The notes under the pieces are model-generated. The model was given only the letters and a program-made list of their open reading frames with translations. It did not search any database and was not told where the DNA came from. A stretch of 64,000 nt of DNA from Canna indica (taxonomy: Eukaryota > Streptophyta > Magnoliopsida > Zingiberales > Cannaceae), in NCBI GenBank assembly GCA_034359265.1, contig CP136891.1, positions 84,028,001 through 84,092,000 on the forward strand, written 5' to 3'. Positions 34,734-47,036 of the stretch are shown piece by piece (position 1 is the first letter of the stretch; the number at the start of each line of letters is the position of its first letter). The translations under genes and the position numbers were made by a program.

Positions 34734-37411
34734 GTTCAGCATTAAAGGTGAGATTACTAGAAACTGCACGGCAATGTCTATCTACGAACTGTGCGATTCA
34801 CTTTCGTCATGTCATTCTCGTTCTATCGACCTGTTTCAATGGTGCATTACACTGCATCAATTTTAATTTTTTCTAATAAAAGTTTTGACATCTTGACAGG
34901 AAATTTTTTCCAAGTAGTCAAGATGAGATATTTGAGGCCTAGGTCTACTATTTAAGAAGTGTGTTTCTCATTTTTCTTATTCGATTAACTTTCTTCGGTA
35001 GTTTAAATGTACTGCAATGATCTGAATGTTGTTTGGCTATAGATTTTGATATATTGACAGGAAGATTGTGTACTGCCGATAGATATGAGTGGTTATTTCT
35101 ATCTATATCAGGATATTGATGGCTTTTAGAGAATATGGAAGTAGATAACATAGTATTACATACCATGTTTGACATGGAAACCAAGACAACCTGTTAACTT
35201 GAGTTATATTAACATTCTTGAGAGGAACTTTTGGTTCCAAGTTTATATCTTCAAATATTTTTTTTTTTAATAGATGGAAATATGGAATTGGCTTTTATAA
35301 TTAAGGTCAGGGCAAAACTACATCAGTTGTGTTAATCTGAAATTTGAAGTATCTTCCTTTTCTTCTTATAATTATGCTATAATGCTCATGTTTGGAACAT
35401 CAATCATTTTGATTATTTGAGAATAGGTAGGTTAGCCTGGAGCTAAACATAGAACTGGCTTCTAGGTCCAAGGATCAAAATTAGATTAAGCAAGTTTTTT
35501 GTACTGTTTGAATCAGTTGGACTAATTAATTAATCCAAAACATAGGTGTATACAAGATTATTAAAATATTAGTTATTAAAAAAAAACAAATTGCATTAGA
35601 ATTAGTGTGAAGATAATGTTAAGTCTTAATCTACAATCACTTCTAAAAATTTATATTAACAGCACGTATGTTCATGAAGTGTATAGTGTTCATGAATTTG
35701 TGATTTGCTACATTGTCATCAATTTTCATTACTTTTCTTTTTCCATAACATGGTGAAAAAAAATGACATAAGAATTCATCTAAAGTGAGGAGGTTCTAAT
35801 TTTCCATCAAATGCAAGATTTGTATAAAATGATAATTATGATAACACGTATATAATCTTAATAATGATCATATTACTTAATTTTGATGAGGAAAACTAAA
35901 CATACCATTCCATCCTAAAATAGACATACTATCAATTCTTTGTTTCAAAAATCATGATGACTTTCTTAATTTCCACTTATCTCTTTGAATGCTAACTTGA
36001 GAATCGGGTCGGGCACAATCTGACTAAATTGGACCATGATTGGATTGGGTCTCTGGGTCCCGAGTTTCAAAATTTAGAACCCAATGATCCGAGACTCGAC
36101 CTGATAATCTGATTATTTTATATTTTAATTATTTTAAAATATTATATTGTTTTTAAATTTTTAAATTTTTTTAAAAACTCATTTTTATCTAAACAAGTAA
36201 ACTCGACTACCCGTCCTAACTCGAACAAGGTCGGGTCAGATTTGAGAGGTGAAAAATTTTGAATCGGATTCGACCCGACCCGATCCATGAATAGCCCTAG
36301 CTAACATGATACATTTATTGATTAAAAAATATTGTTTGACGTTGCATTATTTGTCACGTCTATTTTATCAATTTTATTTATTTTGGGCGAACCAATTAAT
36401 CTGTTAATAAATGTATCTACCATCAAAAATAAATTATTAGGTTGATGGGTTTGTTAATTGGTTGATAGGTTTACCCAAAATAAATAAAATAATAATAAAC
36501 TCTATGTGGCGAGATGATGTGGTATTAAAAGTATAATTTGTAAATCACAAATGTCATGTCAACATTTTGGGGGATAGTTGAAAGTTAATGAGATCACTGA
36601 GGTTTTTTGAAACCAAATGAACCATATGCCTATTTTAGGATATTTAGAGTGGTGAAAGTGTAATTTACTATTTCCATAATGAAATCCCTTGCACAAAATT
36701 CATGTCAGCATTGAGAGTTTTAGAACTAGAGGATAGGAGAGGGTAGAATAAAGGAAGGTAAAATAGCATAAATTAACTCAAACTCCAAAAGTGAAGGAAT
36801 TAGGAGAAAACTGAGATATCAATGCATTTTTTTTTTGTTAATTTTGATCAATTTACCATTCGTTATTGTTGAAACAAACATAAAATTCTTACCTCCCCTA
36901 AAATAGTTTTTAAAATAAAGTGAAAAATGATTAATTCCTAAGAAGAAAACAATAACGTCTTATGCTATATCATACTATAATTATGCTCAACAATAAATTT
37001 GGTTAACTCTTGATCCTTTTTCAATTTAATTGCATCATTAATTCATTGTTAATAAACCATACATTTGCAACTTCTGCGTGCTAATTGAAAGTAAAAAGTG
37101 AATTAAAATTGATATCACCTCATATCCTACAAACTAAATATGTTAAAATTTTAAGTCAGATTAAACTAAAAAATTATTTAAGTCCGAATTATTTTTAACA
37201 ATTAACTCTACTTACTATCTAGCAAAGCAGCCCTGGTAACATACAATTCTTTCACCAACTTGTGTCTACTGATGAATAAGATATATCTGATTTAGAGTAT
37301 TTTTGAAAAAAAAAATTGTATGAGCTACAAGATCTTCTCTGAAGCTTAAATTATTAAGGCATTCATGTTGATGTGATAAATAAAAAAAAGAAAAAAAAAC
37401 TATTTATCAAC
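34734..37411. other. Intergenic between TIM17 and mitoferrin
   Basis: 2.7 kb between convergent 3' ends. The first few hundred bases are TIM17 3' UTR. A relic with GAATCGGGTCGGGC ends lies at about 35998-36294. The rest is AT-rich with short homopolymers and nothing recognised. Confidence 0.45.
35998..36294. mobile_element. Eroded hAT-like MITE relic
   Basis: The left side reads GAGAATCGGGTCGGGC. The right side on the opposite strand reads TAGGGCTATTCATGGATCGG. GCTAAC occurs just outside both ends, which may be the remains of an 8 bp target duplication. The left terminus appears shortened by about 9 bp. The same GACCCGACCC-rich subterminal style is shared with the 31319 and 46269 elements. 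Confidence 0.4.
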
Positions 37412-40400
37412 TCATTGTGCGGAGGCTTCACGAGTATATCTTCGAAGGAAACTCTTCATAGCTTCATATGTGGACCAACAAATTGCAGCTGCTGGGGCAT
37501 GAAACAGCACCCTAGGCTTTAATCCTTGCAGAAGAGCTCGAGGTCCTTCTTTCGCAACTATTCTCTTCATAACCATATGAATGGAACTACTACTAAACTT
37601 CTCGGCACCGCAAACCCCCTGCAAGAATTCACCAAAGAAGACTTTTCTCTTTAAAACATGCAGTATAATGACATAAAAGATAAATAAATAATTTCTTCAA
37701 CACAAAAGGCAGCCTAGCGTATGACGCTACCACCAATGCAATATTTGGAGAGGATCATCTTGAAGAGGGTGTGATATGTTATGTTGTTCTTGGGAACTTC
37801 TCTATTCTGGTGATCAAACAATCAACAATCTTTAACTAGTAATGATTTTCCATTATTCATTGAACAGGGGTCACAAAGGATGATTAGAACTAAAGCCTAA
37901 AAGCATATATGAACTAAATGGTGACAAATGATCTCCCATCTAAGGAATAACTATATGAATTTCTGCGAAGAAAATGGATTAGAAAACATTACAACTGAAG
38001 CATTTACTGAGCTGAAATATGAACCTAATCTACTGAATAACACTAGTATGAAAAGATTGGTATGTATGAATACGATCAAAGATTTCAAGAAATAGCTTTA
38101 ACTAGTGCTCGTCTTGTGCATAAGATGGTTTAAATATGGAGGACTGAACAACAGCCTCTATTTAATTAAATCTGCCAAACTTCTTAGGCACTAAGAAGTG
38201 TACACAAGGTTATCGAATCACAATTCACAACGTGAATCGCAAGGCTATTTTTTGAATCGTGAATCGTGAATTGTATCGAATCGTAAGATTCAGAAACACA
38301 TGAAAAATTACTTATATATGAGTCATGGCATACCATAAATAAAATACTATATAAGCTTAAAAAACACAGTCACCACTAAAGTCTCAAAAAAACATAAAGT
38401 CTAGTGAGTAGCAAGTCATATATAAGTAATAAGCTAATAAAAATACTAGCAAAACAAAGTAGCAAGTCATATATAAGTAATAATCTAATAAAAACCAAGT
38501 ATCCCCCTAATCAGTCGAGTGAGGAGGAGGAATAGAAGAGTAAGAAGCTGGCGAGTGGTGAGTGGCGACTGGCTCGGCGAGTGGGAGAAGTAGTCGCGAG
38601 TCTTGGTGAGTGAAGAGCAGTCGCGACTTGCGACTGGGTTGGCGAGTGAAGAAACCGCGACAGGCGACCGACGATTGAAGAAGCGCACGCAACCGGCGAG
38701 AAGGAGTCGCGACGCCGGCGAGCGTGCAAAGAAGAAAAGCTTTCTTCTGTCAAGTGAAGCAACAGTGTGAAAATGGTGATTGGCGAGGGAGGGAGGAATA
38801 CAGGGAGTTTTCTTCTTCTGTCGAGTGCGTCTGAAGGTGAAATGCCGCAATTCAATAGGGCGGCAATTCACACATGGAGGCGATTCTAAATGGAATCATG
38901 TTGAATCGCCGATTCAAACACGATTTGATGCAATCTTCGATTCAAATCACCGATTTGAATCGTCGTTTGGGCGACTCGTATCGAATCGCACGATTCATGA
39001 TTCTGAATTGTGCAATTCGATAACACTGAGTGTACATAAGAAGAAAAGAATGCCCATTGAAACAATGCACAACATCAGGTAAAAGTTCAAGTCTCACAAC
39101 ATATCTATATGTTGTTCACCAGATTGACCAAACTTGTTTCCGTCTTATCCATTATCCAAAATTTAAAATCATTCAAGAAAAACTTCTGATTTTTAGGATT
39201 TGTTATTAGATATTGCTAATCACGGAAGGCAACATAAATGAAACTGAAATAGACAACTCACAGTAGATAATAATTGCTCCAAAGACGTACAGAAAAGTAA
39301 AAGAATATACATAAGATCAACACAGACCAGATAGAATTGTGATGATGCATCAGTTGAGATAGTTGATTTCAAAATTGTAGTGAAGGTAAGGAGAAGCTTG
39401 TTGGTAACATACCACATCCATATATATTCTATTTCACAAGTCTATAAGATATCCAACAGGTATTGTCAAAATAAGATTTGTGTGCATGGTATATTCAATT
39501 CAACTTGGTAATTTATTACAAAATGCTAAAGATACCTCGCAATATTTAGAAGGTAAACAGAAACTGCAAAATGATAAGGTAGCACATTCATGATTTTAAT
39601 GCAAGATATTTCACCGGACATGATTAAGTTTATAAAATGGGTGCTGAACGACAAACTCAAAAAGTATATAATTTTTTTGTTTAACAACTGTTTTTATGCA
39701 TCATATCCTATTATTATTATTTAAGTGGAATTTATCACCATAGAGGAAGTTCAGGGTGACAACTTAAAACAGACAGGTCTAATCTTCATGTTTGGATCCC
39801 TTTTAGTTTAAGTTAAAGGATTTCTAGGATGATAAATGCAGACTATGCAATATCCATCATTTACAAAGAATGCACTGAGCATAGACAAAAATGCAGCAGT
39901 TCTCACATTCCTGTTTGAAAGTGGGAACATTCATTGCTTCAGTAATTATTATCTTGTATTCATATCAGAGTTTACTCAAGTGTTGATCGAATTGTCAGGC
40001 ATCGTCCGTACTAAATGGGTTTGCTCCAAGACCAGTACACGGTGCAGTGTACCAATTCACCAGTTTTACTATTTCTCTTTTCAAGTTTAGAACAATTTGA
40101 AGTTTAAACATCAATAATTTTATATTTGTATTACTATACTAGTGGAGTTTTTCCTTTTTCTTCATCTTTTCTTCCTTTTTTTTCTTTAGTTATTGCTAAG
40201 GTAACAAACAGTATATGGACCATCCATCCAGTGTCCAAGATAGCTTCCAAGACCGATACTAGTTGGAACCTTGGTTCATATTATCTAGATGCTCTCAAAA
40301 GCACCAGATTGATAAAACAATTCAGCATGTCAATAATCCAACCAGTAGAAGCCCCAATCAGCAGCAATTACAACAACCGGATTACTGATTGACAAATATG

Positions 40401-41625
40401 AATGAAAGTAAATGGTATTAAATCACTGACATCTTCAAATATTATAATAATACTAATTTTGATAAACTAGATAAAGTTTGTGTTTGTGTCAAGATCTGTA
40501 CTGATGTTTAGAATTGTGTTCTAGAGTGTCCCACAGTCCTGAAGAAGAATGAAACCCCACAAAGGATTTCTATTCCCATGTGAATAGTGCTTTCCTGGTC
40601 CCAATGGGTTAACTTAAGTACATATTTCATAGATTTTAACATAAATAAGAAGAGATCACGAATCAAGTTGCATCTAATTAGGACCTACTACCACACTTCA
40701 TATTTTGCAGATAAAAAATTCGGCTAAAAGTCCATGATCCAATTTTAATTGCGGGTCTATGCAAAATCATAAATAAACAGGTATATGGAAGTTCATGCAT
40801 CATCCCAAGTTCCACTTCTGTTTTCTTACCAAGCTAAACAAGCAGGTATTTGGCAACTAAAAGTGTAAACTTTAGAGCGACGAAGTGAAGAGAAGCTAAA
40901 ACCAAAGTGCACAGTAGACAGAATACCTGACATTGCAGCCTTGTCTTGACCACATCCAATGGAGTGGTCACAGCGCCGGCTAGTGCCCCAGCCGCCCCAC
41001 CGGCTGTCAAGTGAACCAACAGTTTCTCCTCAGTTGCTTTCTCCGGTGCCATCTCAGCAATAATCTTCTTGGCGGCCTCATAGGTCGAGAAATGCACAGC
41101 CGTGAAGGGCGCGTTCATGAGGATTGTCGTCCGATAAGAAGCGTAGAATGCCTTGATCCCTTCATCCCTCAACATCTTCACGACGCAGTCCTTCACCCCG
41201 TTGTACGGGCTCGACTGGAGCTGCAACCGCTGCTTTACGACGTCCATGGGCGTGAGCACGGCGTCGCTTGCGACGGTGGCGGCCACGCCGGAGGCGGCGT
41301 GGATGAGGGGGTGGTGGCGGCCGTCCTGGCGGTTTCCACCGAGCCAGTCCTTGCAGAGCTCGTACACGGTGAAATAGGCGGCGTGGGCTGGGCCGGCGCC
41401 GAGGCCCATGGCGGCAATACCGCGGTAGAGGCCGGAGGGACCCTCAGAGCGGACAATGGAAGCGAGCAAGCGGCCAACATTAAGGTTGTGGCAGTGGGGG
41501 GAGGAAGAGCAGGCGACAGTTTGCATCCGGGTCTTGAGGGTGTCAACCGGGAACATAGCCATGTGTTCGGCCATACCGGCGACGGACCCCGCTGCCATGT
41601 ACTGCCAGGATCCATGCCCCTCCAT
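37412..41625 (-). CDS. MIT: Mitoferrin-type mitochondrial carrier
   Basis: A complete 301-residue mitochondrial carrier resembling plant mitoferrin (MIT1/MIT2), which brings iron across the inner membrane. Exon 1 is 40927-41625 and exon 2 is 37412-37618, joined across a 3.3 kb GT-AG intron. The three carrier signatures are PVDTLKTR (about 26-33), PMDVVKQR and PLDVVKTR. GLYRGIAAMGLGAGPAHAAYF, RTTILMNAPFTAVHFSTYEA and LFHAPAAAICWSTYEAMKSF are typical mitoferrin blocks. The start is ATG 41623-41625. The frame stays open upstream to a stop at 41701-41703, but without another ATG. The protein therefore lacks the roughly 30-40 residue N-terminal extension known in Arabidopsis mitoferrins. The intron holds a hAT-like element at 38204-39027. 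Substrate assignment is by family resemblance only. Confidence 0.88.
38204..39027. mobile_element. hAT-like element in the mitoferrin intron
   Basis: The left end is ACAAGGTTATCGAATCACAA and the right end, on the other strand, is AGTGTTATCGAATTGCACAA. The 8 bp flanks AAGTGTAC (38196-38203) and GAGTGTAC (39028-39035) match at 7 of 8. Both subterminal parts are full of AATCGTGAATCG motifs. The centre (about 38510-38760) is GC-richer, with GCGAGT/GCGACT repeats that produce chance frames on the minus strand. No transposase was recognised. Confidence 0.65.
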
Positions 41626-42265
41626 TGGGCCTCCCACTGGGCGGCCAAGGCGGTGGCAAGGATCGAACCCTAACGGGAAGTGGGCGGCGAGTGCGAGTTT
41701 TTAGGAGTTGGAAGTAAGCGGCGGTGGTGTAAGAAGAATGAGATTAATCGGGGCAGGGCCGATGCACATGGACGAAAAAATATATCTAAGTGTACGTGAT
41801 TGAGTACCTATAACTTACCTTCCTTATTAAATCGATATTGGCGTCGGCGATGGACTTGAGCCCAACTGGAAAACGGGTAGGAATTGAGTAGAAATAAAAA
41901 TCATTGCAGGAATTTAAACGGGTCCAGGTTTTTTGGAGTGCTGCAGAATCCGACATTGAATCCGAGAACAAATACAATATCGGTCCATACTGTAACGCTG
42001 TGTTGCTGACCGTTGGCCACGTTATACTATCTTTATGCCATTCAAGTTACATTGTTACATACTATGTTACCTAGTTCTAGGAAGAAAATGAAGCAAGCTA
42101 GTCCGTTATATTGTTACGATAATGGACATATTTGTCCAAATAATGAGAGTTGGTATTGATATATTTAATTATTTTGTAAAGGTATATTTCATTTGATTAA
42201 GTAAATACATAAAAGTTTTTACATAAATTATTGATGGACTTTCATTCCTAAATCTAGATAATAAC
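41626..42265. promoter_or_regulatory. Mitoferrin upstream region
   Basis: Contains the mitoferrin leader and promoter, reading leftward. The frame extends open, without ATG, for 75 bp above the start. No TATA box was assigned and no repeat was noticed before the hAT target duplication at 42258-42265. Confidence 0.35.
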
Positions 42266-42831
42266 TAGGATGGTAATTTTTGATACGATATAATAATCCG
42301 ACACGATACGGAGTTACACGAATTTGAATTTGGCTAAACGTGTGTTTTGATTAAACGGATTCAACATGGATTAACACGATTAAATAATCGTGTTATTTCG
42401 GATTGAACTTGTGTAACCCGTATAAACACGATTAAACCTATTTAACTAAATGTGTTTAATCGTGTTACTGAACATATTTAATTCATTTATTTATTTATAA
42501 GGATATATATATATATATATAAAGTAAAAAGTTACGGATGTTGAGTATGTCTTGTTATTAATAGTCTTTCTACTATGTTTAATTTTTAATTTCAGTAGTT
42601 TTTATTTTGTTCACTATTGAAATTATATTTATTATGTTGTATCGTGTAGGTATACACATGTACATGTTTACTTAAATGAGTTAAGTGCGTCATGTCGTGT
42701 CAACCCAGGAATAAAATTAAGGGTTGGGGTCAGATTTGCATATTTGAACACGTTTAATAAAAGGGCCGGGTTCGAATTTAATCTTTTACAACACGAGACA
42801 CGTTTAGACACAACACGAATGATCACCCCTA
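42266..42831. mobile_element. hAT-type MITE with perfect 8 bp duplication
   Basis: 566 bp with ends TAGGATGGTAAT (left) and, on the other strand, TAGGGGTGATCAT. It is flanked by the identical 8-mers ATAATAAC (42258-42265 and 42832-42839). The interior is rich in inverted CGTGTTTAATCGTG and CACGATTAAA words. It has no coding frame. The same TAGRGGTGR-type end occurs in several other elements of this window. Confidence 0.8.
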
Positions 42832-42839
42832 ATAATAAC

Positions 42840-44058
42840 ATTAGTTAACTACTAAGTCTACTCTAATCCTAAATAATGGTTTTTGGTTGGATGAATAATA
42901 ATTTCCTTTTTATTTTGAGAAATATGTATTGCAAATAACATATGATATATTAACATTATTGAATGATATATACTCTAGATGTCCTACCCTCTTAAGTAGA
43001 TAAAAACTTCTTTCTATTTATTTATTTTTAATTATTATTCAACTTAAAAATTAATTTGTGTAACATGATAATTATTGTGATAAAACAATATTATACATAT
43101 ATAAAGGGAAGTTTTTGCACATTTTCACTTTTAGAATATGAAAATTAAGTCTTTATCCCTACAAAATTTAGTATTTCAAATATTTTTGTGGAGTTAAATT
43201 TAGCTGATTATTATTATTATCAATAGACTATTTTGTTTCTTTTGTTTATAACCATGTTTAATAATCAATATTTTTATCATCATTTTTGTGGACACTTACT
43301 TCCATTAACTTTACTCCGTCCCAAAATAATATTATTATATAAACATCATTGAAATTTATTAATTATATTTATTACCATAATTAATCAAGAAATTCTAAGA
43401 GTAGATGCACAATAATTATTTAACATAGTGATAAACCTATTATATTCATCGTGTTTATATATTGACATTTAAATATATATCATTTGAAAAAAACACGCAA
43501 ACTAAAAATTTATTATTTTTATCTATAATTTATATTTTTAAAAGTAAATGATATTTGATTTTATAACTATACATAACAAAATTTTCCAATTAAATAATAT
43601 AGTTTTATAATTTTGTAAGAATATGTACGTGCAAAATTTAGATTTAGAGGAAAGTATATAAAAATCAACGATGTTAAAGGTACATGTAAGAAAATCCGAA
43701 GGCCAATTATTCCAAGTAAATTAGATTTTTAACTAGTAGTTTATTGGTGAGACATTCGAGTATGTTGCCAATAAATTATGAATTTGATCCCTAGTTGTAA
43801 TGTTTTATGCGTCTATATGTACGCATTATAATGTGTTTTGTGTGTATACTCTTGTGTATGCTTTATAATGATTATATTTATAAAACTATTTTTTTATTAA
43901 AAAAATTATCATTTAAAATTTGAAAATAAATAATTAACTATGAATGTTGTGATTGGAATCAAGAATGGAAATAGATTGGTGCATGATTGACCTAATTCAT
44001 AAGGAATGAAATAAGAATTCACCTCATCCGACATTAAACAAAAAATACTTTTTTACTA
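42840..44058. other. AT-rich intergenic DNA
   Basis: About 1.2 kb of AT-rich sequence with no frame of note, no paired terminal repeats and no tandem array that I could recognise. Confidence 0.4.
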
Positions 44059-44067
44059 GTTACAATC

Positions 44068-44932
44068 GAGAGAAGTGCAGATTTTGTCTTATAAGTTTTC
44101 AATTTTTAGGATTTTGGTCATATAAGTTTCATTTTGGTATTTTCAGCCTTATAAGTCTGTTCCATAACATAGATTTGGTTCTATCCGTGACAGTTCGTTA
44201 ACTCTCCGATAATGTAGACTAACGTCGTTCATACACGTTGACAGATTTGGTCCTATAAATTTCATTTCGAATTTTTAGTCCTATATATTTGCCCCGTAGC
44301 AAATATTTGGTCCTATATGTTTGCCCTGTAGCACAATTTGGTCATATCTGTGACGGTTCGTTAACTCTTCGTACGTCCACAAAAAAATAAACGACGTTAT
44401 GTCCATGCTGACGGAGTTAACAGATCGCACGTTGTGGATAAGACCAAATCTATATAACAGACCGACATATAGACAAATTGGTATGTTAACTCCGTAACAT
44501 ATATACGTTTGCTTCGTAACATAGGTTTGGTCTTATTCATGACAGTTCGTTAATTTCGTCAACATATACATAATGTCGTTTATTTTTTCGTCGACAGAGA
44601 GTTAAGGACCATCACAGATATAATCAAATTTGTGCTATAGGGCAAATATATTGGACCAAATTTGTACTATGGGGCAAATACATAGGATCAAATCTGTACT
44701 ACAGGACAAACATATATGACTGAAAATTTCAAAATGAAACTTGCAGGATCAAATATGTCAACGTGTATGAACGACGTTAGTCCACATTGACGGAGAGTCA
44801 ACAGACCGTCACGAATAGGAGAAAATTTATACTACGGAGCAAACTTATAGGACTGAAAATACCAAAATAAATTTTATAGGATAAAAGTTTAAAAAATTAA
44901 AAACTTATAGGACCAAATTTGCACTTCTCCCC
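44068..44932. mobile_element. Mutator-type fold-back MITE, perfect 9 bp duplication
   Basis: 865 bp. The 9-mer GTTACAATC flanks it on both sides (44059-44067 and 44933-44941). The ends GAGAGAAGTGCA and, on the other strand, GGGGAGAAGTGCA open into very long imperfect inverted arms, so nearly the whole element can fold on itself. Repeated words such as GGACCAAATTTG, GACTGAAAAT and CCGTCAC/GTGACGG occur in both arms. A 9 bp duplication with long arms fits non-autonomous Mutator elements. There is no transposase. Confidence 0.8.
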
Positions 44933-44941
44933 GTTACAATC

Positions 44942-45189
44942 CTCTCTTAACATGTAAAATATCTATAGAACTAAAAGAAAGACTGAATTCATATTTGTAT
45001 GATCAGATGAATTTTGTCAAAAATAATATCTTTACTTTTCTTCTCACAGATTCACAGAAACAAAACTTAGGTAGACAAAAACTAAAACATGCTTATTAAG
45101 TTCATGGCAAGCATGCAATATAATAATAATCAGGACAACAAATTAGAAATGCATGCTAATAGATATTAATTAATTATTAAGTCTCAATA
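44942..45189. other. 3' flank of the cytosolic LEA14 gene
   Basis: Short spacer carrying the probable 3' UTR of the LEA14 gene. Nothing else is visible. Confidence 0.4.
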
Positions 45190-45759
45190 TTAATCATCCC
45201 CTCCATTTCCCTTGAAGAAGTCAGAGATGGTAGGAAGCTTGATCTCCCCCTTGACAGAGAGTGGGATGGTCAAGTCCCCAACAACAGGCAGGTCCACTAT
45301 CAACCCCACCCTAAGTTCATAGTCAATGTCCCAATCTCGCCCAATGTCCCTCAGCAAGCTAATCAAGAAGTCATACTGCACCTTCACCGGCACCTCCAGC
45401 TTCGTATCCGCATTCGCCTTCAACGAACCCGGATCCGGTATCGTGCCCGACGCTATCGTCCTATATATTAATTACAATATTAACATATCAAAATTAAAAC
45501 AATTATTAATTGTTTCAAGCAAAAGTATTTCAAATGTGTAATCGAGGAATCACCTGTCGGCGCTCTTGAGCTCGTAGGAGACCTCGCTGATAGGAATGGG
45601 GGCGGGGTAGGGGTTGTGGACGGAGACCTCGCTATGGAACAGTACGGAGTCGCGGGAGAAGCTTTTGATAGAGACCGAGGCGAGAGTGGCCTCCGGTTTC
45701 GGCACTCCGGCGATCTTCTCGGCAACAAACTCCTTCGCCTTGTCGATGAAGCTCGACAT
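45190..45759 (-). CDS. LEA14: LEA14-like protein (LEA_2 domain), cytosolic form
   Basis: A complete 158-residue LEA14 protein. The LEA_2 (water stress and hypersensitive response) fold is a compact beta-sandwich linked to desiccation and abiotic stress. Exon 1 is 45554-45759 and exon 2 is 45190-45460, with a 93 bp GT-AG intron. The N-terminus MSSFIDKAKEFVAEKIAGVP is the usual amphipathic leader of soluble LEA14. VHNPYPAPIPISEVSYEL, GTIPDPGSL, DWDIDYELRVGLIVDLPVVG and LTIPLSVKGEIKLP cover the domain (about 30-150). A TATA stretch lies at 45831-45838, about 75 bp upstream. Three diverged paralogs follow in the same orientation to the right; this copy keeps the ancestral-looking N-terminus. Confidence 0.93.
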
Positions 45760-46260
45760 GTCTTCTTGAATTGCTCTATGAATAGAGAGAGAAGAGGAAG
45801 ATAGTATGAGTTTTGCAAGTACGTTAAGTGTATATATAAAGAGAGAGAAATGGAGAGGAGGATCCGATTGTGCGGCGTACGATAAGGAATGCGCACATTA
45901 CGAACACTATTAATTATTGTATGATTTTGATTAACAAATGAATGGGCGGCACGTCACGAGATCCAAAATCCAAGTAATTAATTAATTGCGCGTTAAATGC
46001 ATGTCATTTTTCTTTATTCTATAAACAATTGTGCCCTAATTTTAAAAAAGTAAAGAATTGATGCGTTGTGATGGGATTCAGAAAGTAAATTGTGCAAATT
46101 CTACGGAAGTTTTAATTTTTTGAATTTGTTTATTGGAAAGTCCTTCCAATTTCTTACATTTTTCAATTAATTAATTAATTTTGGTAAGTGAGGAAGAAAA
46201 AATGAATATTAGGAGGGGATTTGATCAAAACGGAATGAAAGGGATATATATTAATGGATG
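45760..46260. promoter_or_regulatory. Promoter of cytosolic LEA14 and spacer
   Basis: TATATATAAA at 45831-45840 lies about 72 bp above the start codon. The remainder is AT-rich without a recognised motif or repeat. Confidence 0.45.
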
Positions 46261-46268
46261 CATACTCC

Positions 46269-47028
46269 TAGAGCCGTTCACGACGGTCGGGTCGAGTTTA
46301 GAGAAAAAATTAATTCAACTAAATCAAGTGTAATCGAGTCGGGTCAGATTAAATTCAAGATTTTTCACCTGCCAAACTCGACCCAACCTGACCCGCCCTA
46401 GTTCTGACACTACAACACAATCGACCTATAGAGACACATAATTAAAGACAAATTAAATTTTTATTTCTAAATCTTCACATCTAGAGACCAATAAATATAG
46501 AATTTATTCCTAATTAGTCTCTAAAAATAATTTTAGCGTCAGATCAATTAAATGACCCTGTTGATGGTGTTTCTATAGCTTAGAGTCAAATCAATTAAGT
46601 GACTCTGTTGTTGTTTCTATAGATCTTTAGAGACTAATTACCAGGAACAAATTTTATGTATATTAGTCTCTAAATGTGAAGATTTAGAAATAAAAATATA
46701 ATTTGTCTCTAATTTTGTGTTTCAATAGGTCAATTGTGTTGTAGTGTGATCGGGTCGGATAGTCAGAATTATTCATTTAGGTAAAAAATGAGTTTTTAAA
46801 AATATTTTTTTATAAAAAAAACATTTTAAAATAACAATTTTTAATATACTATTTTTAAAATAATTAAATAATGTAAATAATCGGATCGGATCTCGGATCA
46901 TCGGGTTTCAAATTTTGAAACCTTAGATCCGACCCAATTATGGTCGGGTTTGGTGAGGTTGTACCCGAATCGACCCAACCCAAATAGTTCGAATTGGGTC
47001 AGATTGTCGGACCTAATGAACAACCCTA
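46269..47028. mobile_element. hAT-like element interrupted by a CACTA MITE
   Basis: The left end TAGAGCCGTTCACGACGGTC and the right end, on the other strand, TAGGGTTGTTCATTAGGTCC are similar. The 8-mers CATACTCC (46261-46268) and TATAATCC (47029-47036) match at 6 of 8. The subterminal parts carry GGGTCGGGT-type words in both orientations, as in the 31319 element. A 339 bp CACTA MITE sits in the middle. Confidence 0.55.
46408..46746. mobile_element. CACTA-type MITE, 3 bp TGA duplication
   Basis: The ends CACTACAACACAATCGACC and, on the other strand, CACTACAACACAATTGACC are flanked by TGA on both sides (46405-46407 and 46747-46749). The inverted similarity continues inward for roughly 100 bp through AAATCTTCACAT / ATGTGAAGATTT. 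It has the CACTA start and 3 bp target site expected of the superfamily, and no genes. Confidence 0.85.
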
Positions 47029-47036
47029 TATAATCC

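Noticed and set aside
38485..38871. Arg/Ser-rich minus-strand frames
   Set aside because: They sit inside the hAT-like element in the mitoferrin intron and are made of GCGAGT/GCGACT repeats.
41011..41673. 220-codon + strand frame
   Set aside because: Antisense shadow of mitoferrin exon 1.
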